From: Malachius bipustulatus
Taxonomy: Eukaryota > Arthropoda > Insecta > Coleoptera > Melyridae
Direction of reading: 5' to 3'
Assembly (NCBI GenBank): GCA_910589415.1
Contig: OU342630.1
Location: 51,058,012-51,122,011, forward strand
DNA: 64,000 nucleotides
Below the pieces are notes generated by a model that was given only the letters and a program-made list of their open reading frames with translations, had not been told where the DNA came from and made no database searches. The position numbers and the translations under genes are program-made. Below, piece by piece: positions 11,173-22,436 of the stretch (the first letter of the stretch is position 1; each line of letters starts with the position of its first letter).

Positions 11173-11329
11173 CTAATTCGACTAGGTGGCGATTTCGAGA
11201 GCGAGTTTAATGGCAAGACAGCTCGACTACACATAAAAAAGATCTACCCAGACGATGAAGGCGAGTACACATGCGTGATATTTAATGACTTAGGAAAAGA
11301 TGCTACATCTGCATGTCTATTAATCGATG
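11173..11329 (+). CDS. Ig-repeat muscle protein, second half of second Ig domain
   Basis: Acceptor ttccaatttcag before 11173 and donor G|GTAATA after 11329. The exon supplies the C' to G strands: the E-strand ARLHIKKI and the F-strand D-D-E-G-E-Y-T-C-V-I-F-N with the canonical disulfide Cys. With the 9307-9439 exon it completes an Ig domain that has both conserved cysteines. It enters in phase 0 and leaves in phase 1. The upstream intron of 1.7 kb holds a LINE relic on the opposite strand. The downstream intron is only 51 bp. Confidence 0.92.
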
Positions 11330-11380
11330 GTAATATTAACATTACTTAATGAGTCATGTTTTTTATCAATAATTTTCCAG

Positions 11381-12355
11381 TCCCCGACGAAGAAGAAGCT
11401 TTGCTAAGTCGTCAATTCAAGAGACCACTAGATGCAGCCAACAGGGCATCCGCAACAAAGCCTCCAAGAATAACACCGACCAGGAGTATATCACCAATTC
11501 CAAGATATAGGCAACAACCAAAAGAAATTTTGATTCATAAACATAGAACTGCCCCTAAATTTTATGCAGTTATTCACGATAAGGTAGCTCAACAAGGCGA
11601 AACGGTCCGATTTCAGTGTTCAGTTGCCGGACATCCTGAGCCTTGGATAACTTGGGAAAAAGACGGAAATATCATGTCACCATCTGTTAGAATAAGATTG
11701 AGAGAGAATGATGATTTAAGAGTATTAGAGATCAGACATGTTAATCCTGAAGATTCAGGAACCTATAAAGCCATCCTGGAGAACAGTGCCGGTAGAATCG
11801 AATCTTCAGCAGTATTGGATGTAATAGCACACAGAAATTATATCTCAAGAAGCCTAAGAGCTAGAAGTTTATCACCAAGAAACGTCAATGGCTATGATAG
11901 GAGACTTATTACGAATACACGATATGGCATCAATAGCAGACTTTTTACTGATATTAGTTCCGTACCCACTCAATATCTTAAATTTTATGGACATAGTAAA
12001 CCTGCTGATGATCTTAATAAAAATTATAATCTAAGGGGAGAAGAAATAAGTGAAAGGGCGCAATATTTAATAACACCTCCTGAAATTGTCACATATTTGC
12101 CCGAGAGATTAAGCACTTCTATGGGGAATTCTATAAATTTAAAAATGAAAATTAACAGCGAAATTCCCTATGATGTGGTTTGGATGAAAGATGGTTGCGT
12201 TCTACCAGATGATGAAGAGTTTATACAAAATAACGAAGAAGGAATAATTGAACTTTGTGTTCCTTATTCTAAGCCGGATGACGCTGGTGATTATAGATGC
12301 GAAGTTTATAACATTTATGGAGAAGTCATGTCTAGGTGCCATGTAGAAGTTTATG
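11381..12355 (+). CDS. Ig-repeat muscle protein, large exon with third and fourth Ig domains
   Basis: A 975-bp exon between acceptor aattttccag and donor G|GTAAGT, phase 1 at both ends. It encodes a basic Pro/Ser-rich linker (RITPTRSISPIPRYR), then a canonical I-set domain with VRFQCSVAGHPEPWITWEKD and D-S-G-T-Y-K-A. There follows a linker of about 90 residues rich in Arg and Ser, then a fourth Ig domain. In the third domain the F-strand Tyr-x-Cys is Tyr-Lys-Ala; in the fourth the B-strand Cys is lost (INLKMKI) while the F-strand DYRCEVYN is kept. Titin, stretchin and obscurin families have such domains; the paralogue cannot be named from sequence alone. Read through the donor, the frame stops at 12427. 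Confidence 0.93.
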
Positions 12356-12764
12356 GTAAGTACGAATATCAAAAGATAACTTCTTTCACTGTCTCCTGTT
12401 TCCAAAGTTTCCTTAATGGTGTACCTTAAGACCGTTGCTTCGCCGCTGAGCGCGTTGTTTTGGGATCTTCCCCAAAACTTCCCTTATTGACCATTGACGT
12501 GCTTTAAGATTTTCATTTCATCTCATATTGCGTAATCTCATAAATAATATTGTTCAAATTTTGTTTTCTTCGCTTCTAGCCCTACTTAAATTAAGAGGAA
12601 ATAAGACTTCCATGTCATGAAACTCTTTCCAAATAGTAATTTTTACTTAAATTTCATATTTAGATAAATATTACTCCTTATCCTGCCTTCTCGAACCTTA
12701 AATTAGTGTGTGGCTAATGGAGCTAGTTCTCCGAGGTCGAAGAAAACCTCTACACACAGATATA
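12356..12764. other. Intron or 3' region of the Ig gene, candidate terminal exon at 12580
   Basis: After the donor at 12356 there is a strong acceptor, ttcttcgcttctag, ending at 12579. Entered in phase 1 it gives about a dozen residues (ALLKLRGNKTSMS) and a TGA. Other phase-compatible acceptors are at 16040 (tail ending in CKPT, stop), 16219 (tail ending in KNTN, stop) and 16370 (best polypyrimidine tract, two residues, stop). AATAAA signals follow at 16306 and 16646. The true terminal exon cannot be chosen without transcripts. Confidence 0.35.
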
Positions 12765-13635
12765 AATTTTTTTTTATTGAAAATGCACATGCACTGCAGG
12801 GAAATCCCTATGACGCTCTAGGAGCGGTGCATGAGCGGAGATACCGATTCACGTTGGCCTTGAATCTCTGTAAGTTGTATACTTCGGGAAACACGCCCTT
12901 TGGAATGCTATTCCAAAGTGATGCGGTTCTATACATAAAAGAAGTCTGAAATAGGGTGGTACGAGCTGAACCTGATACAGATGAGCGTCTGCGGCTCGAC
13001 GTATATATCTGCCCGGTCTTGTTCTTGGTGGGATCAAGCGGGCCACGTCTTTTGAAGACCTTCCATTAAAATATCTGTAAAACAGACTCAGGTCAGCTAC
13101 TCTTCTTCGATGTTCGAGAGTGTCTAAATTTTTTGTCAAATCTGGGTCCCCAATCAAGCGGATGGCTCTTTTCTGAATAGAGTCGAGTAGTCTCAGCGTA
13201 TGTTTGGGAGCTGAGCTCCAAACATGTTGTGAGCAGTACTCCAAGGATGGTCGAATTTGAGCCTTGTATAAGAGGAGAAGCTGTTGTGGTGTATAAAATT
13301 TCTTCGTGCGGAAGAGTGTTCCAAGTTTTTGAGAAGCACTCTTCGCCAGACCTGCAACATGATCATGCCAAGACATGTTCGCTCCGAGGCTCACTCCAAG
13401 TAAACGAAGAGATTATCTGGCTCCAAAACGTTGGTCTTTTTGGAGAAGATGGCTGCTTGGGTTTTTCCAGCATTAAATTGGACTTGGTCTCTATCGCCCC
13501 AAGTTAGAATGTCTTGCAAGTCATTGTTAAGTATGGCAACTTCTTGCTCCCTGCGAGTCTGTGCGTCGATGGCAGATGTTCGCGCATCTAACGTATAAGA
13601 AGATATGAGGGTACTGTCGTCGGCAAAACTGTATA
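12750..13635 (-). pseudogene. 5'-truncated LINE relic from the FADD box to the 3' end
   Basis: The minus strand begins at about 13633 with the reverse transcriptase catalytic box FADDSTLISS. After a frameshift it continues through the open frame 13394-12849. That frame has the usual LINE C-terminal sequences: FYTPQQLLLLYKAQIRPSLE, CSQHVWSSAPKH and QKRAIRLIGDPDL. Another frameshift near 12960 moves the final YRTASLWNSIPKGVFP segment to a different frame. An AATAAA and A-rich tail follow near 12770. It is a typical dead-on-arrival copy, inserted antisense to the Ig gene. The type is close to LINEs widespread in insects, but the clade is not fixed. Confidence 0.85.
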
Positions 13636-14225
13636 TTGGATTTTTGGATTTGGATTTTGGATTTATTAGAAATTGGAAATATTAGAAGTTTTAAATATAA
13701 GAAGTTTTGCCACTTTGTCAATATTATTTTAGAAGTTGAGGCCCTGTAACGTTTTATCACGTGATTAATAAGAAAATAAAAATTATTAATTAAGACCCGC
13801 TAGATTTAAATAGAGCAGGGAGAACTACTAATCTCAAGTAGAGACGTTGCTGCTGGCTACACAAACACATACAAATTAAACACTGACATAAAAAAAAACA
13901 GTTTATAAAATTGAAAATTACAAAATGAATTAAAGGAGAAAGAGAACGTGGCTTTACATTTACAAATTACAGGAAAAAAAATTGACTGTCTATTGATGCT
14001 AGGCTTGGGTGAATAATTCTGAGTTGTGTCCTAGTTATCTTCGTGACAGTCCAGGTGAGGGGATCCAGAATTAAAATTTCAGATGAAATAAGGGATCTCG
14101 GTGGAAGAATCCAAGCTTAAAATTCCAGGTGAAATAAGAGCTCTAGGTGAAGTAAAGTGCTCCAGGTAAAGTAGGTGCTCTAAGTAAAGGCAACGGAATA
14201 AGAAGGTGATTGGAGGTATAGAACC
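13636..14225. other. Intergenic or intron sequence with a short GGATTTTT-type repeat
   Basis: A small run of GGATTT repeats borders the LINE relic. At 14060-14190 the words AGGTGAA and AAGTAA recur as an imperfect short-period repeat just outside the palindrome. No gene seen. Confidence 0.4.
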
Positions 14226-15285
14226 AGCTTCGTGAAGTGAGCCGGAAAAACTCGGAAGAATCAGATTGCTATAGCGCATTCGATTGACCATCGTTTGACC
14301 ACGTTTGACCACCAAATAATTTCGTTTGACCACGTTTACAGAAAAAAAATGTGATTTTTTTAATTTCCAATCCGGCCAATTTCACAATTCTTCAATTCTC
14401 TCTGGAAGCTAAACGGTTTGATTTCGGGAGTCGAAATAAGCTCACCCTGTTTGACCATCTTTTGAACAGGTTTGACCACCCAATCATTTCGTTTGACCAC
14501 GTCCAGGAAAGATATGTTCCATATATAATTATTATGACCACATCCAGATATGATTTTTTTTTAATTTCCGATCGGCTAACTTCACAATTCTTCAATTCTC
14601 TTTGGAAGTTGAACGATTCATTTTCGGGGTTCGAAGCACTGCCGTGAAGTTGGTACTTGAATTCCATGAAATCACTTAATTTTTCAGAGTTTGAGTAGAA
14701 CTAAAATATTTCTATGTTCTAGAGTTGTGGATATAAATTTTAAATAGTTCCGTGGAACAAAGCCCTTCAACGCAAAAATCCGTTTGGGGCTAACTTCACA
14801 CCGCATCCACTTTTCCCAGAAAATGAGTTTTGGTGTGATAAATAGCAACAAAACTTGTAGTTCTAGAGTTCCTATATATTTTCGCAAATAGTTCTACGAA
14901 TTGTTTTTGCAAAATTTTGAAAACATCACTTATAATGAGTTCTAATTGGAGTTCTTGGTAGAATAGTGAAGTTAGCCGAATCGAAAATTAAAAAAAATCA
15001 TATATTTTTTCCTGAACGTGGTCAAACGAAATTATTGGGCGGTCAAACCTGGTCAAACGAAGGTCAAACGGGGTGAGCTAGTTACGACTCCCGAAATCAA
15101 ACCGTTTAGTTTACAGAGAGAATTGAAATATTGTGAAGTTGGCCGGATCGGAAATTTAAAAAAATCATATCTTGTTTCCTGGACGTGGTCAAACAAAATT
15201 ATTGGGTGGTCAAACGATGGTCAATCGAATGCGCTATATCAATCTGGTTTTCCCGGAGTTTTTCCGGCTCACTTCACGAAGCTTA
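14226..15285. mobile_element. 1.06-kb foldback element rich in TTTGACCA motifs
   Basis: Two arms of about 350-400 bp face each other. The left outer end reads CTTCGTGAAGTGAGCCGG and the right outer end is its complement. Inside, the motif TTTGACCA and its complement TGGTCAAA recur about a dozen times, pointing inward from both sides. No transposase is visible; frames here are translations of the palindrome. Classification is open (foldback, MULE-like or non-autonomous DNA element). Confidence 0.75.
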
Positions 15286-16870
15286 TATAGAACCGAGTAA
15301 AAATAAATGGACACCAGGTGGAATGTTCGGTGGTCGGAATGAAAAATGGATGTATAATAAATTGATTACAATAATAAAAATCGTCGGACGACGTGCGACA
15401 GTCGATATAAAATGCCGTATTTGCTGCCTAACAGAAGGACTGAAAGACTTTGAGAGGATGTAATAATTTATGTACCTACCTAAATGAAGTTTAAGCGAAA
15501 GTACCACTTACTGGTATTTTAAATATTCAGTTGTTATGACTTGAGGGTATAAAAAATTGAAATTTAAGAAGTTCCATTTCAAATTCCTTGTTATTCAAAA
15601 ACAATCGGGCTTTTGTTTAATTGTCACTTTCGGCGCGTCGTGGCCGTGCAAAATGATATATTATGTGGATATGTTTTATCATCAAATCTTTTTTATTCAT
15701 TAGCCATTGTCTTCGTTATGTGTTGTTCACACACATTCTTGCTGCATTAAACTTTTTAATTTTTTTTTTTAAACATTCCTAACTGCGGTTCATATCATTA
15801 ATGACAGTCTACGAGTGTCCCAGAAATAGGTATCTTAAAAATATCGCAGTAGGTAAATTTCAAAAATAATATCGAATCATCAAAAAGTCTATTAAATAAA
15901 AAAAATGGTAATAAATTATTGATAGTAACCATCCTCATTTTTAGTAAATTGAGGGCAGGTGACAAGTCTAATGATACCTACTCATCTATTATATATCTTT
16001 CAAGCCAGCATGTTTTCGTTTAATAAGCGATTCTTTTACAGAAGTAACCGATTATCGTAATCTTAAGTTAATTATATGCAAACCCACATAGTCACAATAA
16101 TGACACATAAATTTCCTGTCAACGATAATTACTTATGTCATATTACATGGTTAAGTAGGCGATACAGAGACATTGTAACTGATTTTTATAGAGATCCTAT
16201 AACAGATAGCGATTATTGTTTCAGCAATCAGCAGCCTGTGGTTGGTGAAATTCTGCAAGAATACTAATTAGATATCAATAACATCTCAATATATGAGTCA
16301 TTGATAGTTCAATAAACTTGCCTTATTATCCTTATTCTGATTATGACACCAATTTTATTTTCTCTTTCAGATAATTAGAACGTTCAAGGAAATAATGGAT
16401 CTTCTGACAATGACACACCTGCGCAGTTCTATTTTCGGCAAGTAAATGGTTGTTGCGATTCAAGATTTCGCCTTGATTTTCTTTAATCTTTTATATTTAA
16501 GTACTTTGTTATAAAAAGTGTGTATTTTGTGCTTGTTTTAATTATAAAATTTGTTATTATTGTATTATGCATTTTTAGGAAAAATAATATATAAATGTGT
16601 AAGTTTTATGACGTATTTATTTATTTTATACATTCCCCCTTCCTTATAAATAAATAATACTCCCCCAAATAATAACCAGCTACTAGAATACGTCAATGTC
16701 AAACGAATTTAATCCTTTCATAAAGAATTATAAATCATTGAAAATTGGTCCAGACTCAACGTTGCAGGCCTACTATACAGCATTGAATTTCACAAAATCT
16801 TTGTATGAACATGTTCTTGACTCACCCAAGACTGTGAACTAATAAGTTAAAGAATAAAAAAAAAACTAAA
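15286..16870. other. Possible 3' end region of the Ig gene
   Basis: Three phase-1-compatible acceptors (ends at 16040, 16219 and 16370) are followed by short tails and stops, and AATAAA signals occur at 16306 and 16646. The 63-codon frame 16076-16267 has no recognisable domain. The stretch 15286-16030 shows nothing else. Confidence 0.35.
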
Positions 16871-16874
16871 TAAG

Positions 16875-17190
16875 TTAAAAAAAATTGTAATGATAAATAT
16901 TCATTATTGACATTCGTATTTGTAGATCACAATTGCGGCTCCAGCGTTCTTTATTAATCGTGACTGGAGTAGGTTTTAAAATGCGAAACGATCGCGGAGT
17001 GCTACGTTCTGAGTTAATAGAAACTAACGACAGTTTAATGGGATAAATCTCACAATTAGATGAAAATATTGGCTCGTCTGTCTGCATTAACATGGCTGTA
17101 TGGTCCATGGTTGTAATTAATTGACCGCGAATTAGTAAAGTCACGGTTCCAGCTCCAGCTGTAAATCCTGATTAACCACATGCAGCTTGA
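16875..17190 (-). pseudogene. Unidentified degenerate minus-strand coding-like segment
   Basis: An open minus-strand stretch of about 90 codons continues upstream to 17190, broken by one in-frame stop. The composition is more GC-balanced than the surroundings and it has regularly spaced cysteines. This loosely recalls the C-terminal part of the envelope protein of insect LTR retroelements, and a possible LTR lies just downstream at 17947. I do not recognise it with confidence. Confidence 0.25.
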
Positions 17191-17329
17191 GGCGTATAAC
17201 AACTAAGCAAAGCATCGGTGAGGTACGACTTATTGGTTTACTTTACAAGTTTGGATAACAGTTGATTATGTTTTGCTTGAAAGGATTATAAATTTTTATT
17301 GTTGATTAATTATCTCCTTTAAATTTTTG

Positions 17330-17964
17330 ATTGTGGAGAGGTACCTACTCCTCTGTTAGAATGAATCCGAGATTAATTGAATTAAAAAAGAAGTAAAAAA
17401 ACTAGGTACTTATATTTTAGTTTTTCATAATAATTGCTTTTCATTAGACTTCAACAAAAAAATATTTAGTTGACTCTTTAGATAATCAATTTGGTTCTAA
17501 ACCAAGTTTCTCTCAGCATTTATGCAAAGAAAGAAGGTTTTGTGAGATGACCATTTCTCAAAATAAACTAAAAATTAAAAAAAAATATATAAAAAAAAGA
17601 ATTAAGTTAAAAAAAAGAGTGGATGTTTAGATAGCAACAAGAAAGTAATTTGAAATATTACAGAAACAAAGTTAAAGCGTTAAATAATTATTTATAAAGG
17701 GAAGAGATTGAAGAGAACCAGCAAGAGACGGAGAGAAAGAGAGAATAAGAGAACCAGAGAAAGGTTTTTGGAGAATAAGATATTAAAAATATAATATTAA
17801 AAATAAATAATTGATCGTAACGGGTGAAGATGGGCAACTAGAGACGTTGTCGGAGGACTTTGAAAAAGCTGTGAGAGAAAGGTTTAAGGAAGTTAGAAAC
17901 ATATTTCATTAATTATTGTTGAGAAAAGGGGATATCATAACAAATTTGGCGCCCAGCGTGGGGC
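17330..17964 (+). mobile_element. Possible LTR end followed by primer-binding site
   Basis: The sequence TGGCGCCCAGCGTGGGGC at 17947-17964 matches the usual form of insect Ty3/Gypsy primer-binding sites, one base from the common TGGCGCCCAACGTGGGGC. Just upstream is an A/G-rich stretch ending in ATCATAACA, like the end of a 5' LTR. No second LTR or gag-pol frame in the expected orientation follows, so this is a truncated or solo relic. The 5' boundary is a guess. Confidence 0.45.
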
Positions 17965-18116
17965 ACTTTCTTTTTAATTATCCATTAAATTAGGAAATTT
18001 AAAAATATATTTTTAGTTCATTAGTTAAATTATTACAATTGAATGGTAATTTTCTGGTAATTTTTAACGTTTACTGAAGTAATTCATTGGTTTGTTTTAG
18101 TATTTCATAAAAAAAA

Positions 18117-18960
18117 TTAAAAATAACCATTAGATATCTGATTTAATATTCCTGTAATGGCAATCATCTGCACCGAATTTGCAAACTTTTCATTGGTCGA
18201 AGGAACATTAATTAGATTGATGTAAGTAATGGTACAGAGCAATAAAATACCGTACGTGAAACTGCTTTCGGTTCCTTTGATCTTTTTTCCACAACTATTA
18301 ATGACTTTAAAGACACCATCCATTAAACTGGTTGTTAAATTCCCGCAGCAATATTTATTTTCGGTAATACAATATATTTAATTTTTTCATGACGACGATA
18401 CGTCTTCCAATAGTGATACGAGTATTTCCTGATACGAGTATTTCCTGAGCTCTTGGGTATCTATAAGAAAAAACTGTTTCTTCTACGTAACTCTGGAACG
18501 ATATTATGATATATGGGAGACTTCCATGCTTTGCCATTTTTGAAAATAAACGTGTAGGCTGAAACAAATTGTCCATTCTCGCTAATAAAATATTAGTGAA
18601 AAAAAAGTTAGATGAAACCGATGGATAAAAGATATTTTCACTTATTTTAGAATCAGCTTTATTAAAGCCCTACCACGTCTTTACCCAAATATCTAGGCCT
18701 CCAGTAAATTTAATAGTGATTTGCACATAATGCAAATTTGAAACAGCCATGCTCAAGCCATTAAAAATAGAATCTTTTTCATTCTACATCAAGGTTTCTG
18801 TAGAAAGGTCTCTTCTCGTCATAACTTTGAATGCCTCCCTAAGGGGAACATTTCTTATTCTTTCTCATGTATATTTTTTTGTAAATCCAGAAAGATTTGA
18901 TATGCCCTTTTTTACATTTTTGAATATGTATGTGAAATTTTTAGGCAATGTCGTCCTGTC
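18117..18960 (-). pseudogene. Minus-strand coding-like fragments of unknown family
   Basis: Three minus-strand segments (18960-18640, 18576-18355 and 18323-18117) lie in order, broken by stops and frameshifts. The last has a hydrophobic stretch (YGILLLCTITYINLINV) that could be a membrane segment. The arrangement recalls a decayed multi-exon or multi-membrane gene, perhaps a chemoreceptor, but no diagnostic motif is visible. Confidence 0.2.
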
Positions 18961-19402
18961 GAAGTCCATGTCGTTAAATTATTTAAATATCAACAGTTTC
19001 AACACGAATGAAATAATTAATGAATAATTATTAATAATAAATGAAAAATTACACTGTTTTTTTTACAAAGTGAAAAAATAAGATTTATTTTTGAAAAAAA
19101 AATATACATTAGTGAGGATTTGTTACAAAAACTTAATCCAACAGCGTGAATTTTACTACTTTTTGACGTAAAGCTGATGTGCCAAATGCGAAAGATGGCA
19201 TTGTAGTCCCTTCAACTACATAATTTAGAGGAGAATGAGAATATTTTAGACCTTTATGGAAAACGACTTTCCCAATCAAAGCGAGTTGAATATAGCTGGC
19301 TACATGCACAAGTGTGAGAAGGCTATTAAAGAAACGAAGAAGAAGAAGAAAAAAAAATTTGAGACCTAATTTTAAAGGTTTTTAAATTATCTACTCAAAA
19401 AT

Positions 19403-19594
19403 TACCGTGTTGGCTAAATGATACTAGGTATAGGATTTATGAGAGAAGAGAGATGAAAGTACACTGAACACAGCAAATGCAAAAGAGAAGGGGATAGGTA
19501 GTCCTATAGATTTGCTCGCCAGCGATCTCTCTTAATTCATTATCACCCCTATGTGTATTTTCTACATATCTAGCATCGTTCAGCCAACACGGTA
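19403..19594. mobile_element. 192-bp MITE
   Basis: Terminal inverted repeats TACCGTGTTGGCT and AGCCAACACGGTA, extending inward for about 25 bp. If the outermost TA is the target duplication, a Tc1/mariner-type origin would fit. Confidence 0.7.
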
Positions 19595-19644
19595 TGACGG
19601 TATGTTAGTTTTTAATTTTGACAGTCTTCATGTGTGTCATGGAG

Positions 19645-19900
19645 GAGACTTATATTTTTTATGTGGAGTACCTCGCCCATACTATGAGGAACAAATGACG
19701 ATATTCATCCTCCAGGTAATAATGTAGGGGAAGGCGTACGGCAGAACAGGCCTCGGGCGAAGATGAAATTCCTGGTTTCAGAACCTGAGGAAATGGTTGA
19801 TTCAAATTGACTACGACTGGACTATTCCGGACAGCCACCAACATAGTAAAAATATCCATGCTAGTCGCCAGTATACGGAACGAATAGAAGAAGAAGAAGA
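19645..19900 (+). pseudogene. 3' end of an RTE-like LINE with GAA tail
   Basis: The plus strand encodes, across frameshifts and stops, an end like that of RTE-type LINEs common in beetles and aphids: LAHTMRNK, then FRNLRKWF in another frame, then TTTGLFRTATNIVKISMLVA and a stop. A GAAGAAGAAGAAG microsatellite tail follows. The 5' part is missing. A similar GAAGAAGAAGAAG tail at 19339-19352 may mark another, more decayed copy. Confidence 0.7.
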
Positions 19901-20260
19901 AATAAATGTGGTAACGTACGTTGTCTTTGACATTTAATACATCATATTACCAAAGTTTAGTTTGTTACTAACCTCATTCAGTTCAGAATATAAAGGGAGG
20001 GGGGATACTTCCTCTATGGACATTTGGCTTAGGATTTAAAGAGAAAGAGGAGGCTACAAACGTCCTCACTGACAACAGACATTCTGAATTGAAAACTAAT
20101 ATAATTTTTGTGTAGAAAATTAAAATACCCTTAAAATGAGATTTCACTATATGACTCATCACGCTCTTTGAAATTTTGAAGTTGATAGGAATTGCAACGT
20201 CATTTTTGAGAATTGACACGTCAGTTTAAGTTCATAATCTAAAGAGGAGGGGGCTTAAAT

Positions 20261-22188
20261 CAAATACACTAGATAATAATACGTGCAGCTTCCACTGAAA
20301 ATTGTCACCGGAAGTTACTGTCGCCCAAGCGGCCCGATATCTAACTAGCGTTGATTTGAAATGTCAATTTAATTGAACGAAACGCCAATCTGACGTTTAC
20401 TTTGCTTATGATTTATAAACTTTTTGACTAGTAGTTTATTCTAATTCTAATTACAAAACGTTAAGTGTTGCGAATAATTGCGTAAAGCCAAGACAAGATA
20501 GATGTATTGGCCTATTGTCATCGGAAGACCTAAATAATTCCTTAATGGTTTTGGTTAAATATGTACAAACGAGAGATGCTTTGCTGAAAGAACTGTTTCA
20601 ACAGAACATTGCAGCAATGTAATGTGGCTCCGTCAATTCGAAATTTGAACCCTTTCTTGGATGAAAAAGTTTTGATTCGCGTTGGAGGAAGGTTGGTGAA
20701 TTCTGAATTTGATATGGATAAACATCATCCAATTCTGTTACCGGCAAAAAATTGGTTAACGAAATAAATATTTACAAGGGAACATTTGCGTTTGTTGCAT
20801 GCTGGTCCGCAACACCTATTAACATCTGTGCGAGAGCGATTTTGGGCAATTTCGGGAAGATATACGACAAAAAGAGTGGTTCACGAATGTGTGAGGTGTT
20901 TTCGGGTTGCGCAAAAAAAAAATAACTCCAATAATGGGTAATTTGCCAGCTTGCAGAATTAATCCTTCTTACCCTTTCCAAAATACTTGAGTGGACTATG
21001 ATGCTGGTCCAATGAATTTAAATAATACAAAGGGGCGTGGTTGTAGGGTTTCAAAGTCTTATATTTGCTTGTTTATATGTATGGTGACCAAAGCTGTTCA
21101 TATTGAACTTGTTACAGATTTGTCAACTGATGATTCGTTTATTTTGGCTTTAAAAAGATTTATTGCCCGTAAGGGAAATCCTTCCAATATGTATTCGGAC
21201 AACGGGACAAATTTTAGGGGAGCAAAAACCGAGTTAGACAAGTTGAGGGTTTTTGTATTAAAAAATAAAGACAGCATTGTTGAGGCTGACTGGCGAAGGA
21301 GTCGATTGGCACTTCATACCCCCCGGATCACCTCACTTCGGAGGACTTTTTTTCGTCTCTGACATTTGAAGAGATATGTATACGTTACTCGTACAAATTG
21401 AGGCCATCATGAATTCCAGACCTTTGTCACCCCTCTCTCACGATCCCAACAATTTAAATCCTCTTACTCCCGCTCACTTTTTGGTGGGAAGAAGACTATT
21501 GTCACTGCCAGATCCGTGTATTTTGAAGATTCCAGAGTATAGATTATCGTGCTTCCAAAAAGTTCAACAACTCCAACAATAGGTTTACTTAAAAACTGAC
21601 GACTTATTTATTTGCTTTGAAACCAGTCGAGTTATGCAAACGAAACTTGGTGGGTTATATTAAACAGTGGCACGCATACGGGTACCAATTAAAAATATTT
21701 CAACAAAAATGCAATAAGCATCGAAATAAACCACTAATTCACCTTATTATTACTGCTGCTGTATTGTATGTAGGTGTCACAAGCCTGACGTCATAGGCTG
21801 CGCACTGACATGTTTGTATAATAATTATATATACGTGTTTTCACGAGTATTACGCGTACCCATACACCTGTCTGTGCCAAAGTACTTATGAGTAAATACT
21901 TACGAGTACATTTTCTGAGTTTCGTACTCGAAAATCAATTTATTTACGAGCAGTACTCTTTCAAGTACTCCTGCCTAGCTCTGCGTCAACCCCAACATTA
22001 CCTGATACACCAAAAACTCTAGATAATTTTATTATGTCTGTGAAAATAATTTATATTACATCCGTGCTTTTCATATCCGGTGTCTTGTGTAGTTAGCGAT
22101 CGAGGCGTGTATGGCGCTCCTTTTCATACTTCACGTTTATTACATGTAAATGGCGGAGAGCTGCACGTATTATCATCTAATGTATTTG
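20261..22188 (+). mobile_element. TIR transposon copy A (1928 bp) carrying a BEL/Pao integrase fragment
   Basis: The ends are CAAATACACTAGATAATAAT on the left and the near-complement ATTATCATCTAATGTATTTG on the right, giving a TIR of about 30 bp. The 7-bp target duplication CTTAAAT flanks it at 20254-20260 and 22189-22195. The interior contains a decayed BEL/Pao integrase segment (20620-21580) followed by a non-coding part with many GTACT/AGTAC words. It is about 97% identical to copy B by eye. Confidence 0.85.
20620..21582 (+). pseudogene. BEL/Pao-type integrase fragment in copy A
   Basis: The same gene piece as in copy B but more decayed. An in-frame stop follows the ILLPAKNW segment, an A-run frameshift disrupts the zinc-binding region, and a stop lies just before the first catalytic Asp. 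The core VTKAVHIELVTDLSTDDSF and SDNGTNFRGAKTELD is intact (20991-21362). The piece after PHFGG is deleted and frameshifted, so the catalytic Glu is absent. The downstream frame LVQIEAIMNSRPLSPLSHDP (21376-21582) is the normal BEL continuation. Confidence 0.88.
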
Positions 22189-22436
22189 CTTAAATTCCAA
22201 AATTGGTATTGAATTTGTAATGTTCCATTAAGGGTGAAGTTAAAAAGTTTAAAAAATTCTGAGCCATGTTATCATTGAAGCAATTTTGGCAATAGTTTCC
22301 TTTCCTTATTATAAATTATAAAATATACTCACCAGCGGCTTTGTAAAAAATTAATGGTTATGGACCAGAACTAGCGAGACCGAAAAATCTGATTTTATGC
22401 CTCGTTTCAGTTTTCAGGCCGTGAATTGTGTGATAC
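22189..22436. other. Spacer between copies A and B, with both target duplications
   Basis: CTTAAAT at 22189-22195 is the right duplication of copy A. GTGATAC at 22430-22436 is the left duplication of copy B. About 230 bp of AT-rich DNA with no gene lies between, so the two copies are separate insertions and not a direct tandem duplication. Confidence 0.75.

Noticed and set aside
16076..16267. 63-codon frame near the end of the Ig gene
   Set aside because: An in-frame stop lies just upstream and the splice phases point to another frame; it may be untranslated.
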